Source: Wolbachia endosymbiont of Litomosoides brasiliensis | GTDB taxonomy: Bacteria > Pseudomonadota > Alphaproteobacteria > Rickettsiales > Anaplasmataceae | Assembly: GCF_013366805.1 (NCBI RefSeq) | Contig: NZ_WQMO01000001.1 | Coordinates: 1 to 64,000, forward strand | DNA: 64,000 nt | Direction of reading: 5' to 3' | Part shown: positions 30,075-40,688 of the stretch, piece after piece | Layout: each line of letters opens with the position of its first letter | How positions within the stretch are numbered: position 1 is the stretch's first letter | Translations under genes and position numbers: made by a program | The notes under the pieces: generated by a model | Database searches by the model: none | The model's input: the letters and a program-made list of their open reading frames with translations, nothing else | Told to the model about the DNA's origin: nothing

Positions 30075-30350
30075 TTAAATCAAGAAAAAAACTCCAGGTA
30101 GTAAGTTGGGTGAGGTGTAGCCAATATCATGTAACCAGTCCGTGAGGGCATTCTTTATGTTCTGACGGTAGTAGCAAGTCACCAAACCGTTAATCTAGCA
30201 GGTTTTATTGCATAGTTACCTGTTATGTTGGACTGATATGAAAAAGTAAGAAACGCGTGGTAATGTGCTGCAGACATGATATACTATCCTACACTTCATG
30301 AGTGGCTCAAGCCTTCTATGAAGGCAGGCTTTTTCTTGATCAAGTTATAA
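30075..30350. other. Gene-free stretch with one hairpin
   Basis: No coding frame is recognised. A hairpin with arms GCCTTC/GAAGGC (inside AAGCCT/AGGCTT) at about 30309-30333 is followed by TTTTT on the plus strand. It could terminate plus-strand transcription from the LRR remnant or lie in the 3' trailer of the tRNA. Confidence 0.35.
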
Positions 30351-30424
30351 TGCGCTTGGGGGGATTCGAACCCGCGACCTTTGCCTCCGGAGGGCAATGC
30401 TCTATCCAGCTAAGCTACAAGCGC
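30351..30424 (-). tRNA. tRNA-Arg (anticodon CCG)
   Basis: The minus-strand 74-nt cloverleaf has acceptor stem GCGCTTG/CAAGCGC, a D arm, anticodon stem TTGCC/GGCAA around loop CTCCGGA (anticodon CCG) and T loop TTCGAAT. The T stem GCGGG/CCCCC contains one C-C mismatch at 50-64. The 3' CCA is not encoded. Its 5' end is 12 bp downstream of the stop at 30437, so it may be read through from the upstream operon. Confidence 0.93.
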
Positions 30425-30436
30425 GCAACTATTAAA

Positions 30437-31252
30437 TTATTTAATAGATAAGTTATCTAAGTCAAATTTTTGTTTCGGATAAAGTGTGAACATAACGTTC
30501 CCATGTCCAAGGTGTACATTTTTGGAATCATTGGGTTGTTTTTTTGTCATTTTTTGATCTACAATCCATATAAAAGTTACATAGTTTTCGGTTACTGAGT
30601 GGACTTTTAAATCCTTAGTGTTCGTAAACAGTTTTCTATTTACCCATATTTTCCATGTATCAGGGGAAAGGTATAAAATTGAGTCTAAGTTTACTACCTT
30701 GCTGTTGAAATTACTTAATATCTCTTCTTGTGTAGCTCTTGAGGATCGTAGGTTAAATTTTTCCATTTCACTAACCATTTTATTGACTGATTCCTTGTCA
30801 AAGAAAATGCTTTTTATATCATTGTATCGTGGTAAAATATCAAATTCACTCTCTACTGCTTCCTTTATTATATCATCGTGATTTATATAGCTTGCCTTTT
30901 GATTACTTGTGAAAAAACATTCCTTTGCACGCAGTTTTACTATATCAGTGAAATTATTGATTTCTTGATTGCCAACTTTGAAAATGCTTTCAAGATATTT
31001 TTTCTCCATCATCATTCCATGCTTGGAATGGTGGCAAATCACTTCATCATTATCCTGTTTTTCCGTATATACACATAAATCTTTACTGTTTAATCCTAAT
31101 ATTTTATGCTCGATAAAGTCTTCATTATCAATATATTGTCGACAAGTATATTCTTTGCAGATTTCTATGCTTTCTATAATATCTCCACAACTACAGTATG
31201 TACTAGCATCGAGGAAAAGTAGAGTAAAAATAAAAAGCAGCTTTATTTTCAT
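30437..31252 (-). CDS. Secreted/periplasmic protein of unknown function, third gene of a pilus-platform-like operon
   Basis: 271 residues with a signal peptide (hydrophobic to about residue 17, Cys-rich just after). Cysteines at the start of the mature part suggest disulfides. The C-terminal part (about residues 185-265) contains LDSILYLSPDTWKIWVNRKL followed by a VTENYVTFIW segment. This W-x-W-N-K then V-x-x-V-x-F pattern is like the small beta domain of pilus/secretion periplasmic proteins (PilP, GspB/GspC), which is an inference. It is the last of three genes separated by 4 bp each. Confidence 0.7.
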   Translation of the reverse strand: MKIKLLFIFTLLFLDASTYCSCGDIIESIEICKEYTCRQYIDNEDFIEHKILGLNSKDLCVYTEKQDNDEVICHHSKHGMMMEKKYLESIFKVGNQEINNFTDIVKLRAKECFFTSNQKASYINHDDIIKEAVESEFDILPRYNDIKSIFFDKESVNKMVSEMEKFNLRSSRATQEEILSNFNSKVVNLDSILYLSPDTWKIWVNRKLFTNTKDLKVHSVTENYVTFIWIVDQKMTKKQPNDSKNVHLGHGNVMFTLYPKQKFDLDNLSIK

Positions 31253-31256
31253 TATT

Positions 31257-31865
31257 TCATCTACTTAGTATAGTATACCAGTCAAAGACCATGTTGGCGC
31301 TTACTATTTCTATCATATTGCCATTTAAAATCTGATTCATAGTTGCAGCATCAATATTTCTCTCTTTGTTCAAGACAAGAGATTTGATCATAACATAGCC
31401 AGGCAAGCTTGGAACAGATTGTAAAAATAAAAAAATGTGCTTATCGCTGATTGAACTTAAATTTAGGGTTACTTTACTCTTGATTACTTTTATGTGTTCA
31501 CTTTTGTTATATAGTTCAATTTCCTCAGGTATAGAGATTGATATTTCAGGTTCTAATATGCAGTACTTTTTATATAATTTGCCAAGCTCAAAATTTAAAT
31601 TTGCAATGTATCTGCTACTATGTAAATTTGAAGAGGAAATTTTTTGCCATAAATCTAGGTTTTTATCTAAAGCAACTTTCCTTTTTTGAACATCAGTGAT
31701 TTGCAAATTAATAGAACGTATTTCATCAATGGCACTCTGGTTTTTATTATAGACTTGTCTGTTATAAATAATAGCATACATTAGTAATCCTATTAATCCA
31801 ATAGATAATAACAGATATAATATAAGTTGAATTGCAACTCTTCTTTTTAACTGAAAAACGTTCAT
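31257..31865 (-). CDS. Bitopic membrane protein, PilO/GspM-like architecture
   Basis: 202 residues: a short basic cytoplasmic N-terminus, one transmembrane helix (about 11-33), a predicted coiled-coil helix (about 40-80, RSINLQITDVQKRK), and then an alternating strand/helix part. This is the layout of PilN/PilO and GspM, whose coiled coil and ferredoxin-like fold lie in the periplasm. No family motif is strong enough for a name. It lies between two genes of similar membrane topology with 4-bp gaps, so the three probably act in one complex. Confidence 0.7.
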   Translation of the reverse strand: MNVFQLKRRVAIQLILYLLLSIGLIGLLMYAIIYNRQVYNKNQSAIDEIRSINLQITDVQKRKVALDKNLDLWQKISSSNLHSSRYIANLNFELGKLYKKYCILEPEISISIPEEIELYNKSEHIKVIKSKVTLNLSSISDKHIFLFLQSVPSLPGYVMIKSLVLNKERNIDAATMNQILNGNMIEIVSANMVFDWYTILSR

Positions 31866-31869
31866 TAGC

Positions 31870-33330
31870 TTACATAGCCTCTCCTATTTTAACATTAATA
31901 GGTATATTTTGCCCTTCAGTAGCGGGCAAGCTAGAAATACTAATATCATAGGTATGAAAGTTATTGTTTAATTTTTTTTGTAATTCCTTATATTGGTAGG
32001 AAACATTTTTACCAGGTTGCAAATTAAACCTTAAAATCGTGGTAATGTAATTTTTTGCCTCATTATAATTCCACTCGAACGATTGAAGCTTTGCATCTGG
32101 TACTTTCAACTTTTCTGCATATTTAACCTGTGTAAGGGGAGAATACTCTATCTTTAATAGAATATTATTGATATTGATAAAGTCGTAAACTTCATCTATT
32201 TTTTTCATGTTGTAGCTTTGACTTAGTTTTGCTAATTGATTATCTAAAGCCTCCTTTTTTGCTAATAGATTAGCAGCAACATTAAAATTTGAATGCAAAT
32301 TTAGCAAACAAAGAATGTTGATTGCAATTAGAATTAAGGCGAAATATAGAAAGATTCGAGGAGAGTTCAGATAGAAGTAATTTAATAAGTAAAATTCTTT
32401 AGTTTCTTTTGTGTAAAAAACAGCTGTTGGCTTATTCTTAGAACTGTGAAATAGAATTATAGTATCACAAAAACTATCTTTTGCACTGATAGCTAATTCT
32501 GACCCTAATAACCTGCCCAACTCATATGGAGTTAATATATTTACACTTTTCTCTAAAAAATTTATAACTGATAAGCTAGCCTTAATATCTTCTTGTACTA
32601 CCATACAAAGATCAATTGGGTCGTTTCTTTTAAAACCAAACTTAGTTAAGTGTCGAATGGTATTTTGCACTTCCTGATATATTCCACCAGCAATAATTCC
32701 TGGTAAATTATCATTGGTAAATGGAACTAGGCGTGTAAATACCATTTTATTTTCTTTAAAAACTACTTGTCTATAGCCTCCAGTTTTAGTTGCGACCACT
32801 ATAATTTTCCAATTATCAGGATCATTATAAAAAACCTTTTTTGCTATGTTATTTATTTCTATGGGAAACATTAATATTCCCTTAAAGTTAGAGCCTATTT
32901 TAATAAGTACACTCAGCCAATATTCTACTAAATGCTTTGCTTTAGATGAAACAAGAAGGTAACACCAGTTTTGATTGAGTTTGTTTGGCTTTTCAACTAG
33001 AAGAGCTGAGCTTATACCATTATTGCGAGTGAAATGTTCCATCTTCGTTTTTGCCGATAGATAAGCGCTAATTCTATTTACTCTTGGAATGAACTGTAGC
33101 GAGTAATTTTGATCTGCATGGTTTAATACCAAGTATAAAGGTGATTTTTTATCGGATGAAAGACATGAATTTAAGTCAAACACTGCTTTATCATTTTTGT
33201 CCTTAACAAAATACCTTTTATTTAAGGTGTTATTTTTAAAATACAGCAATATTGTGCCTTCTTCTCCAATGGAAAGCATGAACTTACTTTTGGATTTTGA
33301 ACTAAACATGTTAACAAAGTGTATATCCAT
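31870..33330 (-). CDS. Large bitopic protein with PilM/GspL-like cytoplasmic part and PilN-like periplasmic part
   Basis: 486 residues. Residues 1 to about 320 are soluble, with a segment YRQVVFKENKMVFTRLVPF followed by GGIYQEVQNTIRHLTKFGF. This is the order seen in actin-like PilM/GspL domains (a signal of the vfxR type, then a helix E-i-r-sl-f). One transmembrane helix lies at about 326-345, followed by a helix NLLAKKEALDNQLAKL and a possible ferredoxin-like domain. This resembles GspL, or a PilM-PilN fusion. It is the first gene of the operon. The assignment rests on pattern and topology only. Confidence 0.68.
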   Translation of the reverse strand: MDIHFVNMFSSKSKSKFMLSIGEEGTILLYFKNNTLNKRYFVKDKNDKAVFDLNSCLSSDKKSPLYLVLNHADQNYSLQFIPRVNRISAYLSAKTKMEHFTRNNGISSALLVEKPNKLNQNWCYLLVSSKAKHLVEYWLSVLIKIGSNFKGILMFPIEINNIAKKVFYNDPDNWKIIVVATKTGGYRQVVFKENKMVFTRLVPFTNDNLPGIIAGGIYQEVQNTIRHLTKFGFKRNDPIDLCMVVQEDIKASLSVINFLEKSVNILTPYELGRLLGSELAISAKDSFCDTIILFHSSKNKPTAVFYTKETKEFYLLNYFYLNSPRIFLYFALILIAINILCLLNLHSNFNVAANLLAKKEALDNQLAKLSQSYNMKKIDEVYDFININNILLKIEYSPLTQVKYAEKLKVPDAKLQSFEWNYNEAKNYITTILRFNLQPGKNVSYQYKELQKKLNNNFHTYDISISSLPATEGQNIPINVKIGEAM

Positions 33331-34084
33331 CTAGAATTTAAAAGATAATTTATTGAAATTAGTTAAACGTTATCGAGAAGTATTGTTACAGATTTCCACG
33401 GCAACGTTATTTGCATTATAATTTCTTAACAAGCTTATTACTGATGTTAATCTACCCATATAACAAAATTAAGGAAATTTATTCTACAATTTTAATTGAC
33501 ATAAACCATTAACATGATTATTATCAATATTGTATTAATATGTGAGGTAAAAGAAGTAAGTACTTCTGAAGTATCGTCATCGGTTTTATCTCTATTAAAG
33601 CATTTAATCTCTACTTTTTCACTATGTACATCTAGGCTTGTAGCTAGGGTATTTCTTTATCCTATGGTTCTGGCGCTTTCTAGTTAAGCGATAAGAAAAA
33701 AATATACCTTAATGCTATAGATGATAGTGTGATAACTTTATGCAATAACGTCAGCATACAAGCAACAGTGATAGCTTTGGATAGTGATGTCAGCGCACGG
33801 ATGGGAACAATGCCTTCTTAGACGCCTCTGGTACCAACCCTGCTTCTATTGGCCATCTCCTACAGCCGTACTACCTTTATCTCCTCTGCTAGGTCAAAGT
33901 AAAGGTGAATTGTTTCCAGTAGATAATAGAGTAAAAAGCCTGTTCCTCTTGATCAAGGTTTTCAAGAGACGTAAAAGGCAGGAAGAATAAAAAACATCTT
34001 AATGCATATATCCGTTTAGAGGTGTGGTAAGGTAAGAGAGATAAGGTAGTGCAAAGGTAATGGTAAGGTAAAAGTGAGATAATG
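33331..34084. other. Decayed region without a clear gene
   Basis: Short frames only: 33514-33687 (57 codons, starts MIIINIVLICEVKEV), a frame from about 33693 to 33810 (IYLNAIDDSVITLCNN) that ends at a stop, and 33784-33990. They lie head to tail with stops between, as in an eroded gene on the plus strand, but I recognise no family. Confidence 0.4.
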
Positions 34085-34632
34085 TGGTGAATCTTTTAAA
34101 ACTCTGTAAAAGCCTAAAGTGGAAAATAGCGGAGTTAAAACCAGAATAGAAAGGTTGGAGAGATAATAAAAGTCTAAAGCCTCAAAGCTAAGGAAGTAAG
34201 GCTTTGAAGATGGGAAATAAAGGAAAAGCTTGGTTTAAATTTAAGAATTCATCAATACTAAGCCCAGAAAGCTGGATAAAGTAAAAAAGAGTAAGGCAAA
34301 AAGCGAAAGGGATATTGCAATTAAATTGGGCAAGGGTAACTGTCTTGCTAAAATGAGTGCGTAAATGAGGTAATAAAAGTAGAATTGCCTCATACTTGTA
34401 AATATGGGGAGAAATTACAATGTGTGGTGAACCATGTATTTAGCAAAAGGTTGATCTCCTGAAAGTTGAGTCTTATGTAATGGGACATTAACTAAGGCAT
34501 AGCCGTTGTCGAAGATGCAGGAAAAGGAAGAAGCAGATTACTAGAAGGTGCTACATCAGACGCATTTGGGCCAAAGGTTAAGTCGATAATTGTGGCACTT
34601 AGCGGATTTATAAAAATTCGAAACGTGAGGTA
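34085..34632 (+). mobile_element. IS66-family transposase remnant
   Basis: Broken frames on the plus strand follow the order of an IS66 TnpC N-terminal half. There is a helical basic part, then (near 34390) ELPHTCKYGEKLQC as in the zinc-binding block, and at 34543-34608 the stretch EGATSDAFGPKVKSIIVALSGF, which is the characteristic IS66 segment before the DDE domain. It ends where IS630 copy J starts, so the rest is lost. Confidence 0.6.
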
Positions 34633-34636
34633 GTGC

Positions 34637-35705
34637 TACTAATTTTCACTATATGAGGAACAGATAGATAATCATGGAAGAGAAGCTATACTAAAGTGAG
34701 TAAAATAGCGAAGTTTAAATGGCGTTGCAATCAAAATTATTGGATGAAAAAGTTATGGGATCAGTAAAAAAAAAGTGCTGAGAGAAGTGCGAAATAATAC
34801 ATATGTTACAAAAAAACTAAATGCTGTAGTTGCAGCGAAAAAGTACAGTATAACAGCGTAGCGAAAATGTGTTGCATTTCAAAAGCAGCACTAACTGCAT
34901 GGATAAGCATCTAAAATTTGTAAGAGAAGAGGAATTGTTTACTCACCCTCAACGTTGTAGAAAAATTAAATTGAGTCAGGTTCAATTTGAACAAGTTGAA
35001 GTATGGATACAAGAAAACCATAATATTACCATTGAAGAAATGAGAATAAGAATCAGAAAAAATTTGGCTTGAATGTCAGCAAGTCTACAGTGCATCTGTA
35101 ACATGCAAAAAATGAAGTTTTCGCGTATTACACTAAACTAATTCGCGATGAACAAGATAAAGGTAGACAGGAAGAGTTTAAAAAAAACTTAATGAGGCTG
35201 TTGATGAGTATCCTGTACAAGAGTTATTCATCTTTTATGAATCATGGTTTGGCACACATTCAAGAGTTGGACACGGATAGTTTAAAAAGGGCGTTAGAGC
35301 ATAAGTTGAAGTAAAATTAGGTAGAAAAATTTTATCTCTACAGTGCAATTAATCCTTGAAATGGAGAGAGTTCTAACTTATTTGCACCGAATGTCAACAC
35401 TGATTGTATGAATATTTTTTTGAACGAATGTTGCAATATTTAAGAACATGAGAAGCCTTTCTTGTCATGGATTGACTAGCTGGTATAAGTCAAAAAATTT
35501 AAGGTACATATACCTACCACCATACTCACCCGAGCTTAGTCCTGTTGAAAGACTTGTAAAACAGAACATTTTATATAACTAAAGTCTATAATGCAATTGC
35601 TTTCTTGAGAGCTCTTTGTGCAAATTTATTACCCTATTTCTCACTCCGCAATTAAACAATTCTGCAATGTTACTTATTTGACCCACGAACAATAAGAATT
35701 GGTAT
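34637..35705 (+). mobile_element. IS630-family element (copy J), degenerate
   Basis: A plus-strand copy from TACTAATTTTCAC to AATTGGTAT. It starts MALQSKLLDEKVMGS (34720); a middle piece lies at 34869-35072, and LPPYSPELSPVERL is readable at 35515-35556, the IS630 DDE end. Frameshifts disrupt it. It cuts the IS66 remnant on its left. Confidence 0.83.
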
Positions 35706-35853
35706 GGATATGCTCTTCAAAGCACAACCAAATCAATGTAGGTTAGCAGAGTATCAAATAACTGAAAATTTACCGAAAAACATAAAGACAGCTCTGCGAA
35801 CAATAGAAGAATTGGAAGCCAAGTCATCAAAAACTCCAGATAAGGAAAAGTGA
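35704..35853 (+). pseudogene. Unknown gene fragment next to IS630 copy J
   Basis: A 49-codon frame MDMLFKAQPNQCRLAEYQIT with a helical charged tail ending TPDKEK and a stop at 35851. The start Met falls on the IS end, so this is likely the 3' end of a gene truncated by the insertion. The family is not recognised. Confidence 0.35.
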
Positions 35854-35864
35854 TTCTACGAAAA

Positions 35865-37196
35865 TCATTTTTGTGAATACACAGTTTTGCCAGACACAAC
35901 AGTGCGTACTACGCGCCCTTTTACTTTGCGCCCGCCAAAAGGAGAATTCTTTGACTTGCTAGCAAAGCTGTCAATTTTAACTTCCCACTCATGATTCAAA
36001 TCAACTAAAGTTAGGTCTGCGACAAAGTTCTTCTGTATACGACCACGTGGTACGTGTATTATATCCGCAGGCTTGTATGTCAGTTTTGCAAGTACATCAA
36101 ATAGGTCCATCTGTCCATTGTGGTAAAGTTCAAGTGAAAGGGGTAGTATTGTTTCGAGGCCTACAACACCAAATGCGGCACTCTCAAGTGGCAGGTCTTT
36201 AGAACTACGATCATGTGGCGCATGGTCGGTTGCGATGCAGTCAACCACACCTGTTTTTAAACCTTCAACCATAGCCAAACGATCTTCTTCGGTACGAAGC
36301 GGCGGATTCATTTTTGCAATTGCTCCGTGTTGTTTTACCATGTCTTCAGTTAAAGTGAAGTGATGAGGGGTTACTTCGCATGTGACGTTCAACCCTAAAT
36401 CTTTTGCACGTTTGACAGCGTTAAGTGAGTCTTTTGAAGAGATGTGTAAAATATGATAGTGTACGTTCTCTATGTCTTTCATAAGCAGTATATCACGGCT
36501 TACCATGACTGACTCTGATGCACTTAAGATTCCCTTTACTCCTAATGCTTCAGAAATTTTACCTTCGTTGATTGCGCCGCCTGCTGATAAATTTAGGTCT
36601 TCGGCATGTTGGGCAATAGGAACATTCAGCATACTTGAGTAAAGTAATGCCTGTCTCATAATCATTGGATTCATGACGGGCATGCCATCGTCAGTAAACC
36701 CAACTGCACCTGCTTCTTTTAAAAGTGCCATTTCAGTTAGCTTTTTCTCTGAACTAGTGATTTTAGCATAAAATTCAATGTTCACATGTGAAGTTTCAAG
36801 TGCTCTATATTTTAAATACTTAGCCAAAATTACACTATCTATTGCTGGAGTAGTGTTTGGTTGACAAACTACAGTTGTAATGCCTCCTGCGGCTGCAGAT
36901 TTGCTGCCTGTATATATAGTTTCTTTGTGTTCCTGGCCTGGCTCGCGAAAATGCACGTGAATGTCAACAAGGCCTGGCATTAAAACAAGTCCTTTACAGT
37001 TTATTGTCTCGTCAACTTCACTTGGTATCCCGTTTGAAAGTAATGATTCGCCAAAATCAATGATTTTATTTCCTTCAGTCAGTAGTGAACCATTTATATC
37101 AAGCTTAGTTTCTGGGTCAATAATACGAGCATTTATATATGCTATCTTGTAGTTCTCCTTCTGCCCTGCTTGCAGTAAATTCCAAGTTTGAGTCAT
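35865..37196 (-). CDS. pyrC: Dihydroorotase
   Basis: A 443-residue amidohydrolase for pyrimidine synthesis, closing carbamoyl-aspartate to dihydroorotate. The metal motif is DIHVHFREPG (H80, H82), with further His ligands in ILHISS and the catalytic ATDHAPH. Length and the HFREPG form indicate the class I (long) type. It stands alone on the minus strand; its end is 12 bp from the neighbouring fragment on the opposite strand. Confidence 0.94.
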   Translation of the reverse strand: MTQTWNLLQAGQKENYKIAYINARIIDPETKLDINGSLLTEGNKIIDFGESLLSNGIPSEVDETINCKGLVLMPGLVDIHVHFREPGQEHKETIYTGSKSAAAGGITTVVCQPNTTPAIDSVILAKYLKYRALETSHVNIEFYAKITSSEKKLTEMALLKEAGAVGFTDDGMPVMNPMIMRQALLYSSMLNVPIAQHAEDLNLSAGGAINEGKISEALGVKGILSASESVMVSRDILLMKDIENVHYHILHISSKDSLNAVKRAKDLGLNVTCEVTPHHFTLTEDMVKQHGAIAKMNPPLRTEEDRLAMVEGLKTGVVDCIATDHAPHDRSSKDLPLESAAFGVVGLETILPLSLELYHNGQMDLFDVLAKLTYKPADIIHVPRGRIQKNFVADLTLVDLNHEWEVKIDSFASKSKNSPFGGRKVKGRVVRTVVSGKTVYSQK

Positions 37197-37637
37197 TAAG
37201 TTGTGAGTGTTGATTATAGAATTAATCTAAAGTTTTTTTTAATAAAGCACAACTAAATTAAGATGCAGACTATAGCTAAAGTGATCTGGCGATTTTGTTG
37301 TCTATACCTGTTAGCATGTGAGATGCTGCAGCAGTATGACGGAGAGCTAATAGCAATGTCATGTTTTACAGGAGGTGCCTGACCTATTTTAGCTATATTT
37401 ATTATTTTTTAAGATTAAATGGTTAAAATAGTAGATAAATGTTAAAGTGGGGTTTAACCATAATGGTAAGTTTTCTAATAAAAACTAATTTTTCAACCTT
37501 TCTACCTATATTTCGACTACACATACAACATCTAGCTCAATTTAAAGGTCTAATTCAATGGGTTATTTAGTTTAAGCGAAAAGGGTTCCAGCGCTGATGG
37601 CTGAGAAGATACATAGCTTTAATAGTGGGGTTTTAGT
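37197..37637. other. Intergenic region between divergent pyrC and ankyrin gene
   Basis: About 440 bp of AT-rich sequence with no frame or RNA that I recognise. It must hold the promoters of both genes. GTGGGG at 37625-37630 can serve as ribosome-binding site for the ankyrin gene. Confidence 0.4.
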
Positions 37638-40600
37638 ATGGGTATAGATATAACTGCACTAACTACTAATGCAGATAAATTAGGTGAATGTATAGATAGA
37701 AATGAAAAACAAGAGCGGGATAAAAAGGATGAACAATTGTATGGCGCTGTAGAGAGAAAGGTAAAAAAAGAAGGGCACAAGCGTAAAAAGGTAAGAGGTC
37801 GAGATGTAATCATCGAGAAGTGTACAAGGTTATTCAAGGAAGGTGCTAGCCCTGAGGTATTGACTATATTGGAAGAATCACTTGGGAAACAAGAAAAGTA
37901 TTATAGGTATTATGTCCAGTATTTTCTTCTGGTATTGAGTAGAAAAATATCGAAAGAATTAAACTATATAAAAAAAGAGAAAATAGGACAGGTAATTTCT
38001 GAAATTACTTGTAATAGCAAATATTGTTTTAATAGTATTACCCGTAATCAAAATGACCATAGGAACAGTGAAGGTAGTGGAAGTGATAGCGATCGTGGAC
38101 ATCAAATCAATAATAAAGGGCCTGAAAATGTGGAAAGAATTCTTGATGTATTTGCAGATGAAAATACTGATAATCATTTACTGAAAGCAGCAAAACTAGG
38201 TAATAAGAAACAAATTGAGAAACTTGTGCAAAAAGGTGCAGACATTAGCACAAAAGACGGTGACGATAACAACACTTTACACTATGTTATTGCTTTGTCG
38301 CAAGGAAAGCAAAGAGTTGCATGCTTAAATCTAATATTAAGTTTAGTGAAAAAAGGAAGAATATCTCAAGATAAGCTTAGTAAGGCTATAAATCCTAGAG
38401 AAGGGCGAACACCATTACAAAAATTGCTGTTTAGTAAGATAACTAAGGGAAGGCATAGCTCTGAAAATATACCTAAAAAAATTGGAAAATTTCTAAAAAG
38501 GCCGTTTACGCAATATGATGATCATACGATAGAGTCTGCTATAAGCTTGTTTAAGCTAGGAGCTAACGTGAATGATTTGCAGTTATCTAAAGAGGAGTTA
38601 CAAAACTTAGATAAAGAGCACAGGAAATATCATTTTAAACTCTTAGAAAAATTGGCAGAGTCGGTAAGGCAATCTACATTAGAGCAGAGAATCAATATAG
38701 AAGACAGAATTAAAGATGTTACAGCGTGTATTATAAATATCCCGGATGCTAATGGTAATCATTTATTACATTCGACAATTGACGATTGTGATAAAGAACT
38801 TTTTAAAAAGCTACTGCAAAAAGGGGCGGATATTAACCTAAAAGATGAAAATGGAAATAATATTTTACACCTTATTGCGCTGCTAAAGAAAGAACAGAAA
38901 CGCAAATCTTTAAATATCCTAATGGAAGTAATTTCTAAGGAAGATCTAGCACGACTTATTGATAGTAAAAATCAGGGTGAAAAAACTCCTCTTCAGGTGG
39001 CACTTATTGACAAGATAACAAAAGGGAGACATGGGCTTCACATAATCCGGGCTGATGACAACACACTTAAGTTTTCTGTTACATTGTTAGAGCATGAGAT
39101 TAAACTAGACCAGTTAAAATTACCTCAAGAAGCGCTACAAAGTTTAAGTGAAAAGCAAAAGATATATTATCTTGGTTTCCTGGAAAAGCTAGCAGAGTCA
39201 GTAAAGAAACCTGAGTTAGAACTAGAGATAAAAACAAAAATTAAAGAAATTGTAGCGCATATTATAAATACTCGAAATGGTAATGATAATTATCTATTAC
39301 ATTCAGCAATTAAAAATAAGAATGAGAAACTTTTTAAAGAACTATTACGAAAAGGAGCGAATATTAGTATTAAGGGTGCAAGTGACAACAATGCTTTACA
39401 TCTAATAGTTGCAAAATCAAAAAAAGAACAAAAGCTTGAATTTTTAAATATAGTATTGAATGTAAGCGAGGAGAAAGGAAAAGAGCAACTTAAAACACAG
39501 TTTAAAAAAGCTGTGGACACTGAAAATACAGCAAAACAAACGCCACTTCATCAAGTACTTCAGCGTATACAGGAAAAGGGTAAAAAATCTTCATTGGGAA
39601 ATAAAATACAAAATATAGTTAAAAGAGAATTTAACGCTACTAGTAGATATCGAACTCTAGCACTATTCCTACAAAATGGTGCTGATATTACTGTTCAGGA
39701 TAAAGAGGGAAATGATGCTCTGCACTATATTGTGTCATCTAAAGGCAAGCAAAAGGTTGCATGTTTGGATCTAATATCAAGCAGAAGTGAATTAAGTGAG
39801 GCTAAGGCAGTCACCGGTGACAAAAGTACTCTTATACAAGAGGCGTTGAAGAGGAGAGCAATGAAAGGAAAATTTGAACACCTTTCTCAACATAAAAAAA
39901 TTGCTTCCGGAAAGTATGGTGGTGGCAACACAACAAAATTTTGTGCAATATTATTAAAAGACAATGCTAACCCTCATTCTTTATGGTTAGAAGATGAGAA
40001 ATTTCATACTAAAAAGTACTATCTGGCTCTACGAAATGCAAAGAATGATAAAACGATACCACAAAAAGCACGGGATAAAGCTAAAGAATTAAAAGAAAAG
40101 CTTGAAGCAAAATATGGTGTATGCACCATTTCTAAATGGTTTAATTCTCAAAGCGGGGCTGCTGCAGATAGATTGAAGAGCACTATGAAAAAAATAGGAC
40201 GTGCTTTCAAAATTGTACGGAAGTGTGTTAATCCTTGCAGGAGAGCTAGTATGTTGTTAGCAATTGCAGTAGCAGCCACTATTATTACAATGGTAACACT
40301 TTCTTGCTTCCAAGGGCAAATTGCAATCGTAGCGGCGTTGCCTACTATAGCTATTACTGGAGTGTTATGCATAATATTCACTTTAGGGTTTAGTGGTATT
40401 AAGAAGTCTGTGAAAGAACTTGCCACTGATGAACAGAGTGTGCCTAAAAGTAAAGATGATCACCCAGCTATAGGACAAGGCAAAGCTTCCAAAAGAGCTG
40501 CTCAACAGAATGTGGAAAATAAACACAAAAATTCAGAGAAAGAAGAAACACAAAAATCATCAGACAAGTCAAAAGGCACTAAAAGCCTTCCTAGTTCTGA

Positions 40601-40688
40601 AATATATAATATATCAATATTTCGAATTATTAAGGGGTTGTTAAGCTTCAACAAGCAAATCAATAAACCCTCTTCTCTGGCGCGATGA
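37638..40688 (+). CDS. Large ankyrin-repeat protein with C-terminal membrane anchor
   Basis: 1016 residues. A charged N-terminal part (1-170) is followed by four ankyrin-bearing modules beginning near residues 178, 374, 551 and 671, each with LL..A....ELF..LL.KGADI..KD..GNN.LH. The first three modules continue with a shared non-ankyrin half containing TPLQ, KITKGRH and LEKLAESV. Two hydrophobic helices lie at about 871-892 and 895-920, followed by a Lys/Ser-rich tail. The architecture suggests a membrane-attached protein for protein-protein contact, plausibly a T4SS effector; this is inference. Its 3' end overlaps sdhA by 29 bp in opposite orientation. Confidence 0.88.
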   Translation: MGIDITALTTNADKLGECIDRNEKQERDKKDEQLYGAVERKVKKEGHKRKKVRGRDVIIEKCTRLFKEGASPEVLTILEESLGKQEKYYRYYVQYFLLVLSRKISKELNYIKKEKIGQVISEITCNSKYCFNSITRNQNDHRNSEGSGSDSDRGHQINNKGPENVERILDVFADENTDNHLLKAAKLGNKKQIEKLVQKGADISTKDGDDNNTLHYVIALSQGKQRVACLNLILSLVKKGRISQDKLSKAINPREGRTPLQKLLFSKITKGRHSSENIPKKIGKFLKRPFTQYDDHTIESAISLFKLGANVNDLQLSKEELQNLDKEHRKYHFKLLEKLAESVRQSTLEQRINIEDRIKDVTACIINIPDANGNHLLHSTIDDCDKELFKKLLQKGADINLKDENGNNILHLIALLKKEQKRKSLNILMEVISKEDLARLIDSKNQGEKTPLQVALIDKITKGRHGLHIIRADDNTLKFSVTLLEHEIKLDQLKLPQEALQSLSEKQKIYYLGFLEKLAESVKKPELELEIKTKIKEIVAHIINTRNGNDNYLLHSAIKNKNEKLFKELLRKGANISIKGASDNNALHLIVAKSKKEQKLEFLNIVLNVSEEKGKEQLKTQFKKAVDTENTAKQTPLHQVLQRIQEKGKKSSLGNKIQNIVKREFNATSRYRTLALFLQNGADITVQDKEGNDALHYIVSSKGKQKVACLDLISSRSELSEAKAVTGDKSTLIQEALKRRAMKGKFEHLSQHKKIASGKYGGGNTTKFCAILLKDNANPHSLWLEDEKFHTKKYYLALRNAKNDKTIPQKARDKAKELKEKLEAKYGVCTISKWFNSQSGAAADRLKSTMKKIGRAFKIVRKCVNPCRRASMLLAIAVAATIITMVTLSCFQGQIAIVAALPTIAITGVLCIIFTLGFSGIKKSVKELATDEQSVPKSKDDHPAIGQGKASKRAAQQNVENKHKNSEKEETQKSSDKSKGTKSLPSSEIYNISIFRIIKGLLSFNKQINKPSSLAR

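Noticed and set aside
33784-33990. 68-codon frame as a gene
   Set aside because: Trp/Pro-rich peptide without family likeness, in a region of several interrupted frames; kept only as decayed sequence.
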